From NCBI GenBank assembly GCA_022241785.1, contig JAKOMP010000001.1, positions 62,001 through 126,000 on the forward strand: DNA of 64,000 nt, read 5' to 3'. Position 1 is the first letter of the stretch, and every line of letters begins with the position of its first letter. The position numbers and the translations under genes were made by a program. Shown here in pieces: positions 1-8,422 of the stretch. Source of the DNA: Cyanocohniella sp. LLY. GTDB taxonomy: Bacteria; Cyanobacteriota; Cyanobacteriia; Cyanobacteriales; Nostocaceae. The notes beneath the pieces were generated by a model. That model was not told the origin of the DNA and ran no database searches. It worked only from the letters and a program-made list of their open reading frames with translations.

Positions 1-1
1 G

Positions 2-826
2 AAAATTGCCCAAATAGCAGCACAGGTGAAATTAACCAGAAGGTTAAATAATTTATTGCGAATTAATGAAACCCAGGAAATAGATCAAAGTTATCTTACT
101 AGGGCTGAGTATCAGGAGTTTATCAAAGATACTTTTGGAAAAAATACTGTTGAACAAGGCTTTTTACCAGTTGATGTGCATAACATTTCTCCCACTCAAC
201 CTGTTACCGGGATTAGTTTCCCAGCTGCTAATCGGTTTTGTGCTTGGTTGAGTTTAAATTCTAATTTTGGTAACAACCTAATTCGTTATAGATTACCAAC
301 AGAAGCAGAAGCAAAACAGTATCCAGCCAGAGAAGAGAAACATCTTACCTGTTGGACTCAGGAAAATCGCACTGATGGAGAAGGAATCAGGGTTGTTAAA
401 GATCAATGGCCAGAACAATACAAGCAACTTTTAGAACACTTAGCTGCTGGAAATTGGCGCGAGGCTGATGAGGAAACAGCTAAAATGATGCTGAAAGTAG
501 CTAACCGAGAACGTGAAGGATTTTTAGATGTTGATGCTATTGACAAATTTCCCTGTTCTGACCTCCGCACTCTTGACCAACTTTGGGTACAATATAGTGA
601 CGGTCGCTTTGGTTTGAGTGTTCAAAAGCGTATCTACGAGCAGAAAGGAAGAGACTGGAAAGCAATGTATGACGCATTGGAATGGTCAAGCGTAAATTAT
701 AGTATCAAAGCCCCAACGGGACACCTACCTAAATGGGGTGTAAAGCCTAGACACATAAAGCCAACGATGCAGGCGCGCGAATGCGCTAGAGAGTTCTTCT
801 CTCGCGCAGATACTTGTAAATTGTAA
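2..826 (+). CDS. FGE-sulfatase / GUN4 domain protein, 3' part (cut by left edge)
   Basis: The reading frame is open to base 2 with no stop, so the gene starts outside the window; a GTG at 26 is only an internal candidate. The first ~100 visible residues look like the end of a formylglycine-generating-enzyme (FGE-sulfatase) domain, with YLTRAEYQEFI, PVTGISFPAANRFCAWL and YRLPTEAE. After them comes a GUN4 domain: NWREADEETAKMML, GFLDVDAIDKFPCSDLRTLDQLW and DGRFGLSVQKRIY. GUN4 domains bind porphyrins and assist Mg-chelatase; in cyanobacteria they are also fused to signalling modules, and here the fusion partner is an FGE domain. The last ~25 residues are unlike the usual GUN4 tail and cover an imperfect inverted repeat (GCGC-TA-GAGAG / CTCTC-GCGC, 783-807), so the end may be repeat-derived. 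Domain calls are good; the function of the whole protein is unknown. Confidence 0.8.
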   Translation, partial: KIAQIAAQVKLTRRLNNLLRINETQEIDQSYLTRAEYQEFIKDTFGKNTVEQGFLPVDVHNISPTQPVTGISFPAANRFCAWLSLNSNFGNNLIRYRLPTEAEAKQYPAREEKHLTCWTQENRTDGEGIRVVKDQWPEQYKQLLEHLAAGNWREADEETAKMMLKVANREREGFLDVDAIDKFPCSDLRTLDQLWVQYSDGRFGLSVQKRIYEQKGRDWKAMYDALEWSSVNYSIKAPTGHLPKWGVKPRHIKPTMQARECAREFFSRADTCKL

Positions 827-846
827 ACTATAGAGCTTTCAGTCAA

Positions 847-1212
847 TCATAAACATTTCTTATTGCCAACTTTTCTACGACGTTTCAAGGTTTTCAGGTT
901 TTCGATACCTGGCGCTCCCCCCTGATGGTTGATAGCAATTCGCCATAACAAATTTATCAGCCACTGCCTGAATTTCTGGTCTGTTGCTTCCCATGTGTTC
1001 CAAGGCAGATTCATTTGTCCTGGTGATGTTTTCTTTTTATTCGGCTTTCCTTTCAACTTCATTCCTGCTAGCAGCTTGCTTCCCCAGTGGTTACGCTTTT
1101 CTGATTTTGGCTTTGGCTTGTACTTGCGACAAAACCCCCGATATCTAGCAGCACACTCATCTAGAGTCTTTCCCAGCCGTAAAAATGCAGGATGCCATTC
1201 TATTAAGCCAAA
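847..1212 (-). pseudogene. C-terminal remnant of a Y1-type (REP-associated/IS200-like) transposase
   Basis: Read on the minus strand, a frame beginning just after the ndhD terminator encodes EWHPAFLRLGKTLDECAARY, then RGFCRKYKPKPKSEKRNHWG, and continues to a stop at 847 (ending RRRKVGNKKCL). The 'HPxxLxLGxTxxExxxxYR' block is what is seen near the C-terminus of REP-associated tyrosine transposases. The catalytic HUH and Tyr part is absent, so this is a fragment without a proper start; an ATG exists only at 1062. It is probably the scar of a mobile element beside ndhD. Family assignment is from memory of this C-terminal pattern. Confidence 0.5.
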
Positions 1213-1246
1213 AATAATAAAAAAGAGCGGGTTTTTGACCCGCCCC
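1212..1246 (-). terminator. Rho-independent terminator of ndhD
   Basis: On the minus strand the stem GCGGGT/ACCCGC (1227-1243, extended by flanking G/C pairs) is followed by a T-rich tract. It lies about 35 bases after the ndhD stop. Confidence 0.85.
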
Positions 1247-1279
1247 TAAAGTAATATTAATTCAACTAGCGATCGCTAC

Positions 1280-2854
1280 TTAATTAGCAATTTCTGGCGC
1301 TTTCAAAGATAGCTGTGGTGCCTCGTTTCGGTGCGCTAAAGTCGGTACAGAATCACGCAACCTTTCTGTTAACTGCACTGTGGTTGCGTCATACATCTGA
1401 GTCAATAATTTGGGATAAAACCCAATACCAATAATTGGCACCAACAAACAAGCAATGATAAACACTTCGCGGGGTTCCGCATCTATCAAGGCTTGGTGAG
1501 AAACTAATTCTTCGTTTTCTTGACCGTAGAAAATTTCCCGCAACATAGACAGCAAATAAATTGGAGTTAAAATTACTCCAACTGCCATCAAGAACACCAC
1601 GATAACTTTAAAAGTGGAGCTATAAGCATCGCTGGTGGCAAAGCCAACAAACACCATTAATTCTGCTACGAAACCGCTCATGCCTGGCAATGCTAAAGAA
1701 GCCATAGAACAGGTGGTGAACATAGCAAAAATCTTTTTCATCCTCTTACCGACACCACCCATTTCGTCCAACATCAGGGTGTGTGTCCGGTCATAAGTTG
1801 CCCCTACCAGGAAGAACAAACTGGCCCCGATTAAACCGTGGGAAACCATTTGTAAAACTGCCCCACTTAACCCCAAATCGGTGAAGGAGGCAAAACCAAT
1901 CAGCACAAAGCCCATGTGAGAAATTGAGGAGTAGGCAATTTTCCGCTTGAGGTTGCGCTGGGCAAAGGATGTCAGGGCAGCGTAGATAATATTCACCACC
2001 CCCAAAACCACTAACACCGGTGCAAAATAAGCATGGGCATCGGGGAGCATTTGGGCATTCATGCGAATTAAGGCATAACCACCCATTTTCAGCAGAATCC
2101 CGGCTAGTAACATGTGTACGGGGGCTGTAGCCTCACCGTGGGCATCAGGTAGCCAAGTATGTAAGGGAATAATTGGCAATTTGACAGCGTAGGCAATTAA
2201 GAACCCGCCATACAATAACATCTGGAAATTTAAGGCGAAATCCTTCAAGGCGATCGCTCGCATGTCGAAAGTCACCGTATCGCCATAAAATCCCATTGTC
2301 AGGGCAGACAGCAAAATAAATAGCGACCCGCCAGCGGTGTATAAAATGAATTTAGTTGCTGCGTATTGCCGCTTTTTGCCTCCCCAAATCGACAGCAGAA
2401 AATATATTGGTACCAGTTCTAGTTCCCACACCAGGAAAAATAACAGCATGTCCTGAACGGCGAACACGGCAATTTGACCGCCATACATCGCCAATATCAA
2501 GAAATAAAATAGCTTGGGCTTGAAGGTGACAGGCCAAGCTGCCAAAATCGCCAGTGTGGTAATGAATCCAGTCAAAATAATCAGGGGCATAGACAAGCCA
2601 TCTGCCCCCACTGACCAATTCAAACCCAATTGTGGTACCCAGGGGTAACTTTCGACTAACTGCAAATCTGGATTGGAAAAGTCGTACCCAGTATAAAAGG
2701 CGTAAACAATTAGTGCAAAATCTATTAACCCCACAATCAGGGAATACCAGCGCACTGTTTTGCCTTCTTTGTCAGGGATGATGGGAAGAAGTAGCGACGC
2801 CGCTATTGGTAACAAAATAATGGTCGTCAGCCACGGGAAATTAGCTGTATTCAT
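1280..2854 (-). CDS. ndhD: NAD(P)H-quinone oxidoreductase subunit 4 (NdhD1-type)
   Basis: Proton-pumping membrane subunit of the thylakoid NDH-1 complex, homologous to NuoM. The 524-residue protein is almost entirely hydrophobic helices (about 14 expected). It carries the conserved glutamate in [13 protein letters not shown] (E144), the TM7-8 lysine and [11 protein letters not shown] block (K225, 232-242), and other proton-antiporter family motifs. NDH-1 takes electrons from ferredoxin and passes them to plastoquinone while pumping protons, in respiration and cyclic electron flow. It lies downstream of ndhF on the same strand. Pairing of an ndhF with an ndhD of this length suggests the NDH-1L (D1/F1) pair rather than the CO2-uptake D3/F3 set, because no cup genes are nearby. 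The gene has its own terminator at 1212-1246. Confidence 0.95.
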   Translation of the reverse strand: MNTANFPWLTTIILLPIAASLLLPIIPDKEGKTVRWYSLIVGLIDFALIVYAFYTGYDFSNPDLQLVESYPWVPQLGLNWSVGADGLSMPLIILTGFITTLAILAAWPVTFKPKLFYFLILAMYGGQIAVFAVQDMLLFFLVWELELVPIYFLLSIWGGKKRQYAATKFILYTAGGSLFILLSALTMGFYGDTVTFDMRAIALKDFALNFQMLLYGGFLIAYAVKLPIIPLHTWLPDAHGEATAPVHMLLAGILLKMGGYALIRMNAQMLPDAHAYFAPVLVVLGVVNIIYAALTSFAQRNLKRKIAYSSISHMGFVLIGFASFTDLGLSGAVLQMVSHGLIGASLFFLVGATYDRTHTLMLDEMGGVGKRMKKIFAMFTTCSMASLALPGMSGFVAELMVFVGFATSDAYSSTFKVIVVFLMAVGVILTPIYLLSMLREIFYGQENEELVSHQALIDAEPREVFIIACLLVPIIGIGFYPKLLTQMYDATTVQLTERLRDSVPTLAHRNEAPQLSLKAPEIAN

Positions 2855-2954
2855 CGCAATTCGTCTGCAATCAGAATCATGTTTGGCAAAAAGACACTAG
2901 CTATTTATTAAGTAACAGCTTTTTGGTTATTTAGTCTGGCTTGTTAGGTTGATT

Positions 2955-3006
2955 TAATAAAACAAAGAAAGATGAAGGAGGGAAAATGTATACCCTGCCT
3001 TCATCT
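2955..3006 (-). terminator. Hairpin terminator between ndhF and ndhD
   Basis: Stem AGATGAAGG/CCTTCATCT plus GGG/CCC (2970-3006). On the minus strand it is followed by a T-rich run (TTTCTTTGTTTTATT). It sits after the ndhF stop, so ndhF transcripts may end or be attenuated before ndhD. Confidence 0.7.
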
Positions 3007-3102
3007 CGTAAAACAGTGCTGAGTGCTGAAGAACCAGTGCTGAATGGCGAACTGGTGTGTTTGAGTAAGAAGAGGATTCAAATTCACCACTCAACCATGA
3101 AG

Positions 3103-5196
3103 TTAGGTTATACCGAATAAAATCACTAAGCCCAAAACAGCCCCGAAGATAATTAAGGCATAGAATTGAGCGCGACCGTTTTCTAGGTATTTCAGACCTT
3201 CACCACTTACCAGGGTGAAAAAGCCTGTGAGGTTAACTGCACCATCGACAACGCGGAAGTCAACTTCCATCACTTGTCTGGCTACACGACGTAAGCCCAA
3301 GACAAAGACACGATGGTAAATGTCATCAAAGTACCACTTGTTGAGGGATAGCTCGTAAAGTGGTTTGATTTGCGAGGCGATGCCAGCTGGGTTAATTTTA
3401 CCCTGCAAATACATCAGCGAAGCCAAGGTAATGCCAATTAAGGAAATGCCCACAGAAGCCCCCGCCATGACGTAAAATTCGGTCGGGTTAAACTCAGCGG
3501 CTTTTTCCAGCACTTCGGTGAGGGTTTCGCTAGGGGGAAAAATGAACTCCTCGAAGTAGTTGGCGTAGGGTGTTCCTAACAAACCAATCAACATTGAAGG
3601 TATAGCCAACAATGCCAAGGGCAAAGTCATCGTCCACGGTGATTCATGGGGAGTATCACTGTGATGACCTATGGCGTCATGGGCATCATGTGCTGCCAAT
3701 TCTCCTTGTTTCATCGCTCCAGGCCCAAAATTAGGCGCTGGTTCGGCTGACTCTAATTCCCAGACAATTGTGGATGCAGCTTGCTTGAGTTTGGCTTTAA
3801 TTTTCTCGTCAGTACCCCGAAATTTGCCTTCAAATGTCATGAAATACATTCTGAACATGTAGAAAGCAGTAATGCCGGCAGTTAGCCAGCCAATTAACCA
3901 CAGAAATGGGTTAACTTCAAAAGCATTGCCGAGAATTTCATCTTTTGACCAGAAGCCAGCAAATGGCGGAACACCAGAAATTGCCAAGCAACCAATCAAA
4001 AAGGTAATGCTGGTAACGGGCATATACTTTCTTAGTCCCCCCATCAACCGCATATCCTGGGCCAAAGCAGGGTCATGACCAACAACGCCTTCCATACCGT
4101 GAATCACTGAACCAGAACCCAGGAAAAGCATGGCCTTGAAGTAGGCGTGAGTCATCAGGTGGAATAAACCAGCACTGTAGGAGCCTAGCCCCATTGCCAT
4201 CACCATGTAGCCTAATTGGGAGATGGTGGAGTAAGCTAGACCCTTTTTGATGTCATTTTGGGTTATGGCGATGCTAGCCCCTAAAAACGCCGTAAATGCC
4301 CCGGTAAAGGCAATGACGTTCATGGCAACTGGTACGTGTTCAAAGACTGGGTACATGCGGGCAATGAGGAATACCCCGGCCGCCACCATTGTTGCTGCGT
4401 GAATTAGGGCAGAAATGGGTGTGGGTCCTTCCATTGCATCTGGTAGCCAGACATGCAGAGGGAATTGGGCGGATTTAGCAACTGGCCCCAAGAACACTAA
4501 AATCGCCAAGAGAATGGCGAGAAAATTGCTCACAGAACCGGTTTCTACTAGTTGGGCCAGGCGATCGCCCATGACCCCAAAATCAAAGCTGCCTGTGGCC
4601 CAGAACAGTCCCAGGATGCCGAGGAGTAAACCAAAGTCACCCACCCGGTTGGTGACAAATGCCTTTTGACAAGCATCTGCTGCGGCCTGGCGATCATACC
4701 AAAAGCCCACTAGCAAATAGGAACACATCCCCACCAGTTCCCAGAAAATGTAAATCTGTACCAGGTTGGGACTAACTACCAGACCCAACATCGAGGAACC
4801 AAACAAGCTGAGATAGGCGTAAAACCTCACATATCCTGGGTCATGAGCCATATAGCCATCGGTGTAGACCATGACTAATAAAGCTACTGTGGTCACAATC
4901 ACCAGCATCACAGATGTGAGGTGGTCGATAGTGTAGCCCATACTCAGGTGAAAATTACCTGCTGCTGCCCATTCTAGGGTGCGGATATAAGGCGCATGTC
5001 CTTGAATTTGGCTCCACAGCAAGGCCAACGAGAACGCCATCGCTGTTCCCATCAGGGAGATGATCACCACAGCGTTGAGTTGTCGCAGGCGGTTTGTCAC
5101 CTGATTTAAAGAAATTAACCCTAGACCAACTAGCATTGCCCCTAAAAGGGGAAATACTGGAATTAGCCAGGCATATTGATAGATTACTTCCATCAC
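3103..5196 (-). CDS. ndhF: NAD(P)H-quinone oxidoreductase subunit 5 (NdhF1-type)
   Basis: Largest membrane subunit of NDH-1, homologous to NuoL. The 697-residue protein has the N-terminal Proton_antipo_N region (about 70-125), then the antiporter core with FWELVGMCSYLLVGFWY (E153) and FPLHVWLPDAMEGPTPISAL. After the core come a soluble loop around 470-520 and a C-terminal helical extension matching the lateral helix of this subunit. It is followed by ndhD on the same strand across 248 bases that contain a hairpin terminator. Two ATG codons open the frame (MM), so the start could be one codon later. Confidence 0.95.
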   Translation of the reverse strand: MMEVIYQYAWLIPVFPLLGAMLVGLGLISLNQVTNRLRQLNAVVIISLMGTAMAFSLALLWSQIQGHAPYIRTLEWAAAGNFHLSMGYTIDHLTSVMLVIVTTVALLVMVYTDGYMAHDPGYVRFYAYLSLFGSSMLGLVVSPNLVQIYIFWELVGMCSYLLVGFWYDRQAAADACQKAFVTNRVGDFGLLLGILGLFWATGSFDFGVMGDRLAQLVETGSVSNFLAILLAILVFLGPVAKSAQFPLHVWLPDAMEGPTPISALIHAATMVAAGVFLIARMYPVFEHVPVAMNVIAFTGAFTAFLGASIAITQNDIKKGLAYSTISQLGYMVMAMGLGSYSAGLFHLMTHAYFKAMLFLGSGSVIHGMEGVVGHDPALAQDMRLMGGLRKYMPVTSITFLIGCLAISGVPPFAGFWSKDEILGNAFEVNPFLWLIGWLTAGITAFYMFRMYFMTFEGKFRGTDEKIKAKLKQAASTIVWELESAEPAPNFGPGAMKQGELAAHDAHDAIGHHSDTPHESPWTMTLPLALLAIPSMLIGLLGTPYANYFEEFIFPPSETLTEVLEKAAEFNPTEFYVMAGASVGISLIGITLASLMYLQGKINPAGIASQIKPLYELSLNKWYFDDIYHRVFVLGLRRVARQVMEVDFRVVDGAVNLTGFFTLVSGEGLKYLENGRAQFYALIIFGAVLGLVILFGIT

Positions 5197-5266
5197 TGAC
5201 GCTTACTTTTAGAATTCTTGACTAACTTGGCGGAACTGTTAATAATTGTGACACACACCCTTGAGG

Positions 5267-5302
5267 ATAAAATACCCCACCCAATGAGCTTTGGGCGGGG
5301 TA
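5267..5302 (-). terminator. Terminator downstream of the thioredoxin gene
   Basis: Stem TACCCC-A-CCCA / TGGG-C-GGGGTA (5273-5302). Read on the minus strand it ends in a short T-tract (TATTTTAT). It lies between the thioredoxin gene stop and ndhF. Confidence 0.75.
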
Positions 5303-5399
5303 ATTAAGCATGGTTTTATATTTTAGCGACTGGGGACTAAGTACTAGCTCAGAAAAAAGAGTGTTCTTCACGCCCAGTACCCAACCCTTCATCACCTAG

Positions 5400-5786
5400 T
5401 TATGCTGAACGACATTCTAAATCTGCTGTCATGGCACTGTTGTATGTTTTAGTGCGATTACTGTAAGTAAGATTAATTTGTTCTAAAGCCAAACGTAAAT
5501 CGTCTCTGCCACGAAAACCTTCTAGGCGCTGCCTAACTATGCCGTTTTCTACTAATAGTAAAGTAGGTAATGACTTTAGTTGATAAGCATTAGCCAGTTT
5601 AAAATTTTCGTCAGCATTGACCCCGACTAATTTGATTTGATCCCCACATTGAGCATTAAATTGCAACAATAAAGGATGAATAATTCGACACAAGCCGCAC
5701 CAAGGTGCTTCAAAATTAACTAAAACAGGAATTGGTGATTCTAAAACTTCTTGAGTAAATGTCCGCTCACTAACCGACAACACCAT
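5400..5786 (-). CDS. Thioredoxin-fold protein with WCGLC active site
   Basis: A 128-residue thioredoxin-like protein with the strand-active-site-helix block VLVNFEAPWCGLCRIIHPLL, the cis-Pro region SLPTLLLV, and the usual domain length plus a ~20-residue tail. The active site is C-G-L-C instead of C-G-P-C. Both cysteines are present, so redox activity is expected, but the changed residue should alter the redox potential. The chosen ATG has AGAGG a few bases upstream. An earlier ATG at 5819 would place a TATAAT-like box (5799-5804) inside the gene. A perfect 14-base palindrome, TTTTGATATCAAAA, lies at 5808-5821. It sits upstream of ndhF but is separated by a terminator. The partner is unknown. 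Confidence 0.85.
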   Translation of the reverse strand: MVLSVSERTFTQEVLESPIPVLVNFEAPWCGLCRIIHPLLLQFNAQCGDQIKLVGVNADENFKLANAYQLKSLPTLLLVENGIVRQRLEGFRGRDDLRLALEQINLTYSNRTKTYNSAMTADLECRSA

Positions 5787-5819
5787 GACGCCTCTAAAAT
5801 TATAGGGTTTTGATATCAA

Positions 5820-6308
5820 AACTAGCTATCAGTCGTGGGAATTGGCAAGCTGTCTAGTGCCTAAATCATGCCCTTTTGGGTAAACATGATTGTGCAACTA
5901 TTTCCGCTCTTATTTTAACTTTGATAAACAAGCCACCGTGAAGTCGCGCTGGCTTTTTGGCTTTTCAACTCCTGATTGCTGCTCCCGAAGGAATTAAACT
6001 GGTTTGCCATCGCGCTCCCCAGATAGGCATTAGACCAGCAATATACTTTTATAAATTTTGAACTTCACACGACTCAAAATCGCGTGATTCGGTGCTTCAA
6101 CGATCTCCGCCTGAATTGCTCCAGGACTTACAAGTTCTCTACAGGCGTTTTGAAAGTCTCCCTAGCACCGACGGCGACCTATCAAACTGACTGACCCCAC
6201 TCCCACTGACAGCTGTTTGCATTCATCCTACATTGATTTGGTAGCAGTTGATAAGGGGAAATTTTCATGACTCTTGTATTTTCTGGGGATCGTGGGGATC
6301 ATCTGAAA
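5820..6308. other. 489-bp intergenic region, possible decayed IS end
   Basis: No convincing gene. It holds the promoter side of the thioredoxin gene and the region downstream of the NnrU gene. An imperfect 7-bp hairpin (TCACACG ... CGCGTGA, about 6066-6086) lies next to a broken minus-strand frame, which weakly resembles the 3' end of IS200/IS605-type elements. An AGCCA/TGGCT hairpin followed by T's lies near 5930-5965. Confidence 0.3.
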
Positions 6309-7031
6309 TTACCATTCTACCCTACTAGTCGCTACAAGCAATAGAGGATGTGCCCACCATAACAGACCTATAAAAATTGTTACTCCTAAATAGGCTGGAC
6401 GGATAAATTCCTGCCATTTGATAGATTGACGACCATCAATAATTGCTTGGAAAGGAATAATTGAAGTCCGTTGTTTGGCAATTTCAAAAGCTTCTCCATA
6501 ACGGGAAGCTAGCCGGCGATCGCCATGCCAAACACCAAACATATGGTGCAATATCAAACCAATGGAAGTAACTAGGGTAAAACTAGTCCCTAACCACAGA
6601 GTATGGGCAACACACCAGATTATTTGCCCTACCATCTGCGGATGGCGGGTAATACGAATGATGCCTGTCTCGTAGAGGGATACTTGGGGCTTTTGAATAG
6701 CGGCAATTTCTAGTAGATTGAAGGTGGCAGGATACAAAAACAAAAACGAAATTGCTGACAACACCCAAACTACTGACTTTACGCCAGGTACGCCCTGCAC
6801 CTGCCACATTTGTAAGCCATCGTAGCGATGATTAAAAAAATAAATAATTAAGATCACAGCCAACGGTAAACTAACTAATGCAAAAAAAATGCGATAAAGC
6901 CTTGGCCCTATGTACTTCTCTGCCCAAGGACGTAGAGCGGCTCCTCCACTGTGGGCGATCGCAAAAGCTATTTGTAACCCCAACATGACAAAATGACTGG
7001 GAGTAAGCCAAGAATTCAGCATCATATACAT
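6309..7031 (-). CDS. NnrU family membrane protein (possible Z-ISO-like carotene isomerase)
   Basis: A 240-residue integral membrane protein with about six hydrophobic helices. The NnrU core includes AFAIAHSGGAALRPWAEKYI, GIIRITRHPQMVGQIIWCVA and a GDRRLASRYGEAFE segment. In plants and some cyanobacteria, members of this family are 15-cis-zeta-carotene isomerases (Z-ISO) that bind haem through conserved His residues; several His residues of the HPQMVG and ILHHMFG type are present here. In proteobacteria NnrU is linked to nitric-oxide metabolism. The carotenoid role is therefore a family-based inference. It is divergent to rbcR, and their shared 206-bp promoter region contains nested palindromes. 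Confidence 0.85.
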   Translation of the reverse strand: MYMMLNSWLTPSHFVMLGLQIAFAIAHSGGAALRPWAEKYIGPRLYRIFFALVSLPLAVILIIYFFNHRYDGLQMWQVQGVPGVKSVVWVLSAISFLFLYPATFNLLEIAAIQKPQVSLYETGIIRITRHPQMVGQIIWCVAHTLWLGTSFTLVTSIGLILHHMFGVWHGDRRLASRYGEAFEIAKQRTSIIPFQAIIDGRQSIKWQEFIRPAYLGVTIFIGLLWWAHPLLLVATSRVEW

Positions 7032-7073
7032 AGGTGAGGGAATTTAACAAAAATTTAATTCAGTACAACCAAT

Positions 7074-7117
7074 ACCACAAAGTATTCCCTAGGGAACTTT
7101 CGTCAAAATGTTGTGGT
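7074..7117. promoter_or_regulatory. Nested palindromes between nnrU-like gene and rbcR (candidate operator)
   Basis: Outer inverted repeat ACCACAA (7074-7080) / TTGTGGT (7111-7117) encloses a perfect 12-bp palindrome TTCCCTAGGGAA (7085-7096). It lies in the middle of the divergent promoter region. LysR regulators commonly bind dyads upstream of their own divergent genes, so autoregulation by RbcR is plausible but not shown. Confidence 0.4.
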
Positions 7118-7237
7118 ACTGTCTTTTTCGAGTCAAGCTTCCAAGTTTTAAATGCAACAAAAAATTTGTGGCTAGAAAGCTATGAAACTTGATTTGTTGC
7201 CAAAGCTGCTTTTTTCCAAGTTTGTGGGTTGAGCCTT

Positions 7238-8251
7238 ATGTCTGACCTTCCTTTCACTTTAGATCAGTTACGTATCCTGAAAGCGATCGCTGTAGAAGGC
7301 AGCTTCAAGCGTGCCGCTGATAGTCTTTATGTCTCACAACCTGCTGTGAGTTTGCAAGTACAAAATTTAGAACGGCAACTAGATGTACCCTTATTTGACC
7401 GGGGAGGACGCCGCGCACAATTAACCGAAGCGGGGCATTTACTCCTCAGCTATGGGGAAAAAATCCTCAGTTTGTGCCAAGAAACTTGTCGCGCTATCGA
7501 AGATTTACAAAACCTCCAAGGCGGTACCTTAATTGTCGGTGCTTCTCAAACCACCGGCACTTATCTGTTGCCAAAAATGATCGGTATGTTCCGGCAAAAG
7601 TACCCTGATGTGGCAGTCCAACTACACGTCCACTCTACCCGGCGTACCGCTTGGAGTGTCGCTAATGGGCAAGTGGATCTGGCGATCATCGGGGGTGAAA
7701 TTCCCGCAGAACTGGGCGAATCTTTGGAAGTTGTGCCTTACGCAGAAGATGAACTGGCACTGATTCTGCCCGTATTTCATCCTTTTGCTAAACTCGAAAC
7801 CATCCAAAAAGAAGACCTATATAAACTCCAATTCATTGCCCTCGACTCCCAATCAACTATCCGCAAAGTAATTGACCAGGTATTAGCACGCGCTGATATC
7901 GATACCAGGCGGTTTAAATTTGAAATGGAACTCAATTCCATAGAAGCAATTAAAAACGCCGTGCAATCAGGTTTAGGCGCTGCCTTTGTCTCTACTTCCG
8001 CCATCGCTAAAGAATTACAAATGGGTGTACTACAATGCACTCCCATTGAAGGCGTGGTGGTGAAGCGGACGCTCTGGCTGATTTTTAATCCTAATCGTTA
8101 TCGATCCAAAGCAGCCGAAGCCTTTAGTCAGGAAATTCTTCCGCAATTTGCTACTCCAGACTGGAATCAAGACATGTTAAAATTATCACACAAGAAACTA
8201 GTGGTAAATACACTGGATGCAGCAACCCCAAGTTCCTCTGACGCAGGCTAA
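7238..8251 (+). CDS. rbcR: RbcR-type LysR transcriptional regulator
   Basis: A 337-residue LysR-family activator. The N-terminal winged helix-turn-helix reads [20 protein letters not shown] and [20 protein letters not shown], followed by the two-lobe effector-binding domain. The sequence matches my memory of the cyanobacterial/plastid RbcR (Ycf30), which activates Calvin-cycle and carbon-concentrating genes in response to metabolites such as RuBP, 2PG or NADPH. The ATG at 7238 is preferred over an in-frame TTG at 7229. It is divergent to the NnrU-like gene. Confidence 0.85.
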   Translation: MSDLPFTLDQLRILKAIAVEGSFKRAADSLYVSQPAVSLQVQNLERQLDVPLFDRGGRRAQLTEAGHLLLSYGEKILSLCQETCRAIEDLQNLQGGTLIVGASQTTGTYLLPKMIGMFRQKYPDVAVQLHVHSTRRTAWSVANGQVDLAIIGGEIPAELGESLEVVPYAEDELALILPVFHPFAKLETIQKEDLYKLQFIALDSQSTIRKVIDQVLARADIDTRRFKFEMELNSIEAIKNAVQSGLGAAFVSTSAIAKELQMGVLQCTPIEGVVVKRTLWLIFNPNRYRSKAAEAFSQEILPQFATPDWNQDMLKLSHKKLVVNTLDAATPSSSDAG

Positions 8252-8264
8252 AATCTAGTCATTA

Positions 8265-8400
8265 TAATTACTAATTCGTAGTTCGTAATTCGTAGTTAAT
8301 AAATTCAGAATTTATTAATTAACAAAAAATCATGATGGCAAGCAACTTTATTGATGGCATGACAATTACGAATTACGAATTAACAATTACGAATTATTCT
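8265..8400. repeat. AATTCGTA / AATTACG short tandem repeats around a perfect hairpin
   Basis: Three TAATTCGTA-like units at about 8271-8295 face inverted AATTACGAATTACG units at about 8361-8398. Between them lies TTAATAAATT-CAG-AATTTATTAA (8296-8318), a perfect 10-bp stem. This is the short tandem repeat type common between genes in Nostocales. It may serve as the rbcR terminator. Confidence 0.7.
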
Positions 8401-8422
8401 GACTAATGACTAAAAAACTAAA

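Noticed and set aside
929-1249. Plus-strand open frame opposite the transposase remnant
   Set aside because: Composition is atypical and the opposite strand gives a recognisable transposase tail, so this frame is a shadow.
5930-6200. Possible TnpB / IS200-IS605 3' end (hairpin plus broken frame with GAIQAEIVEAPN-like residues)
   Set aside because: The frame has several stops and no zinc-finger or RuvC motif can be read. The similarity is too weak to annotate as an element.
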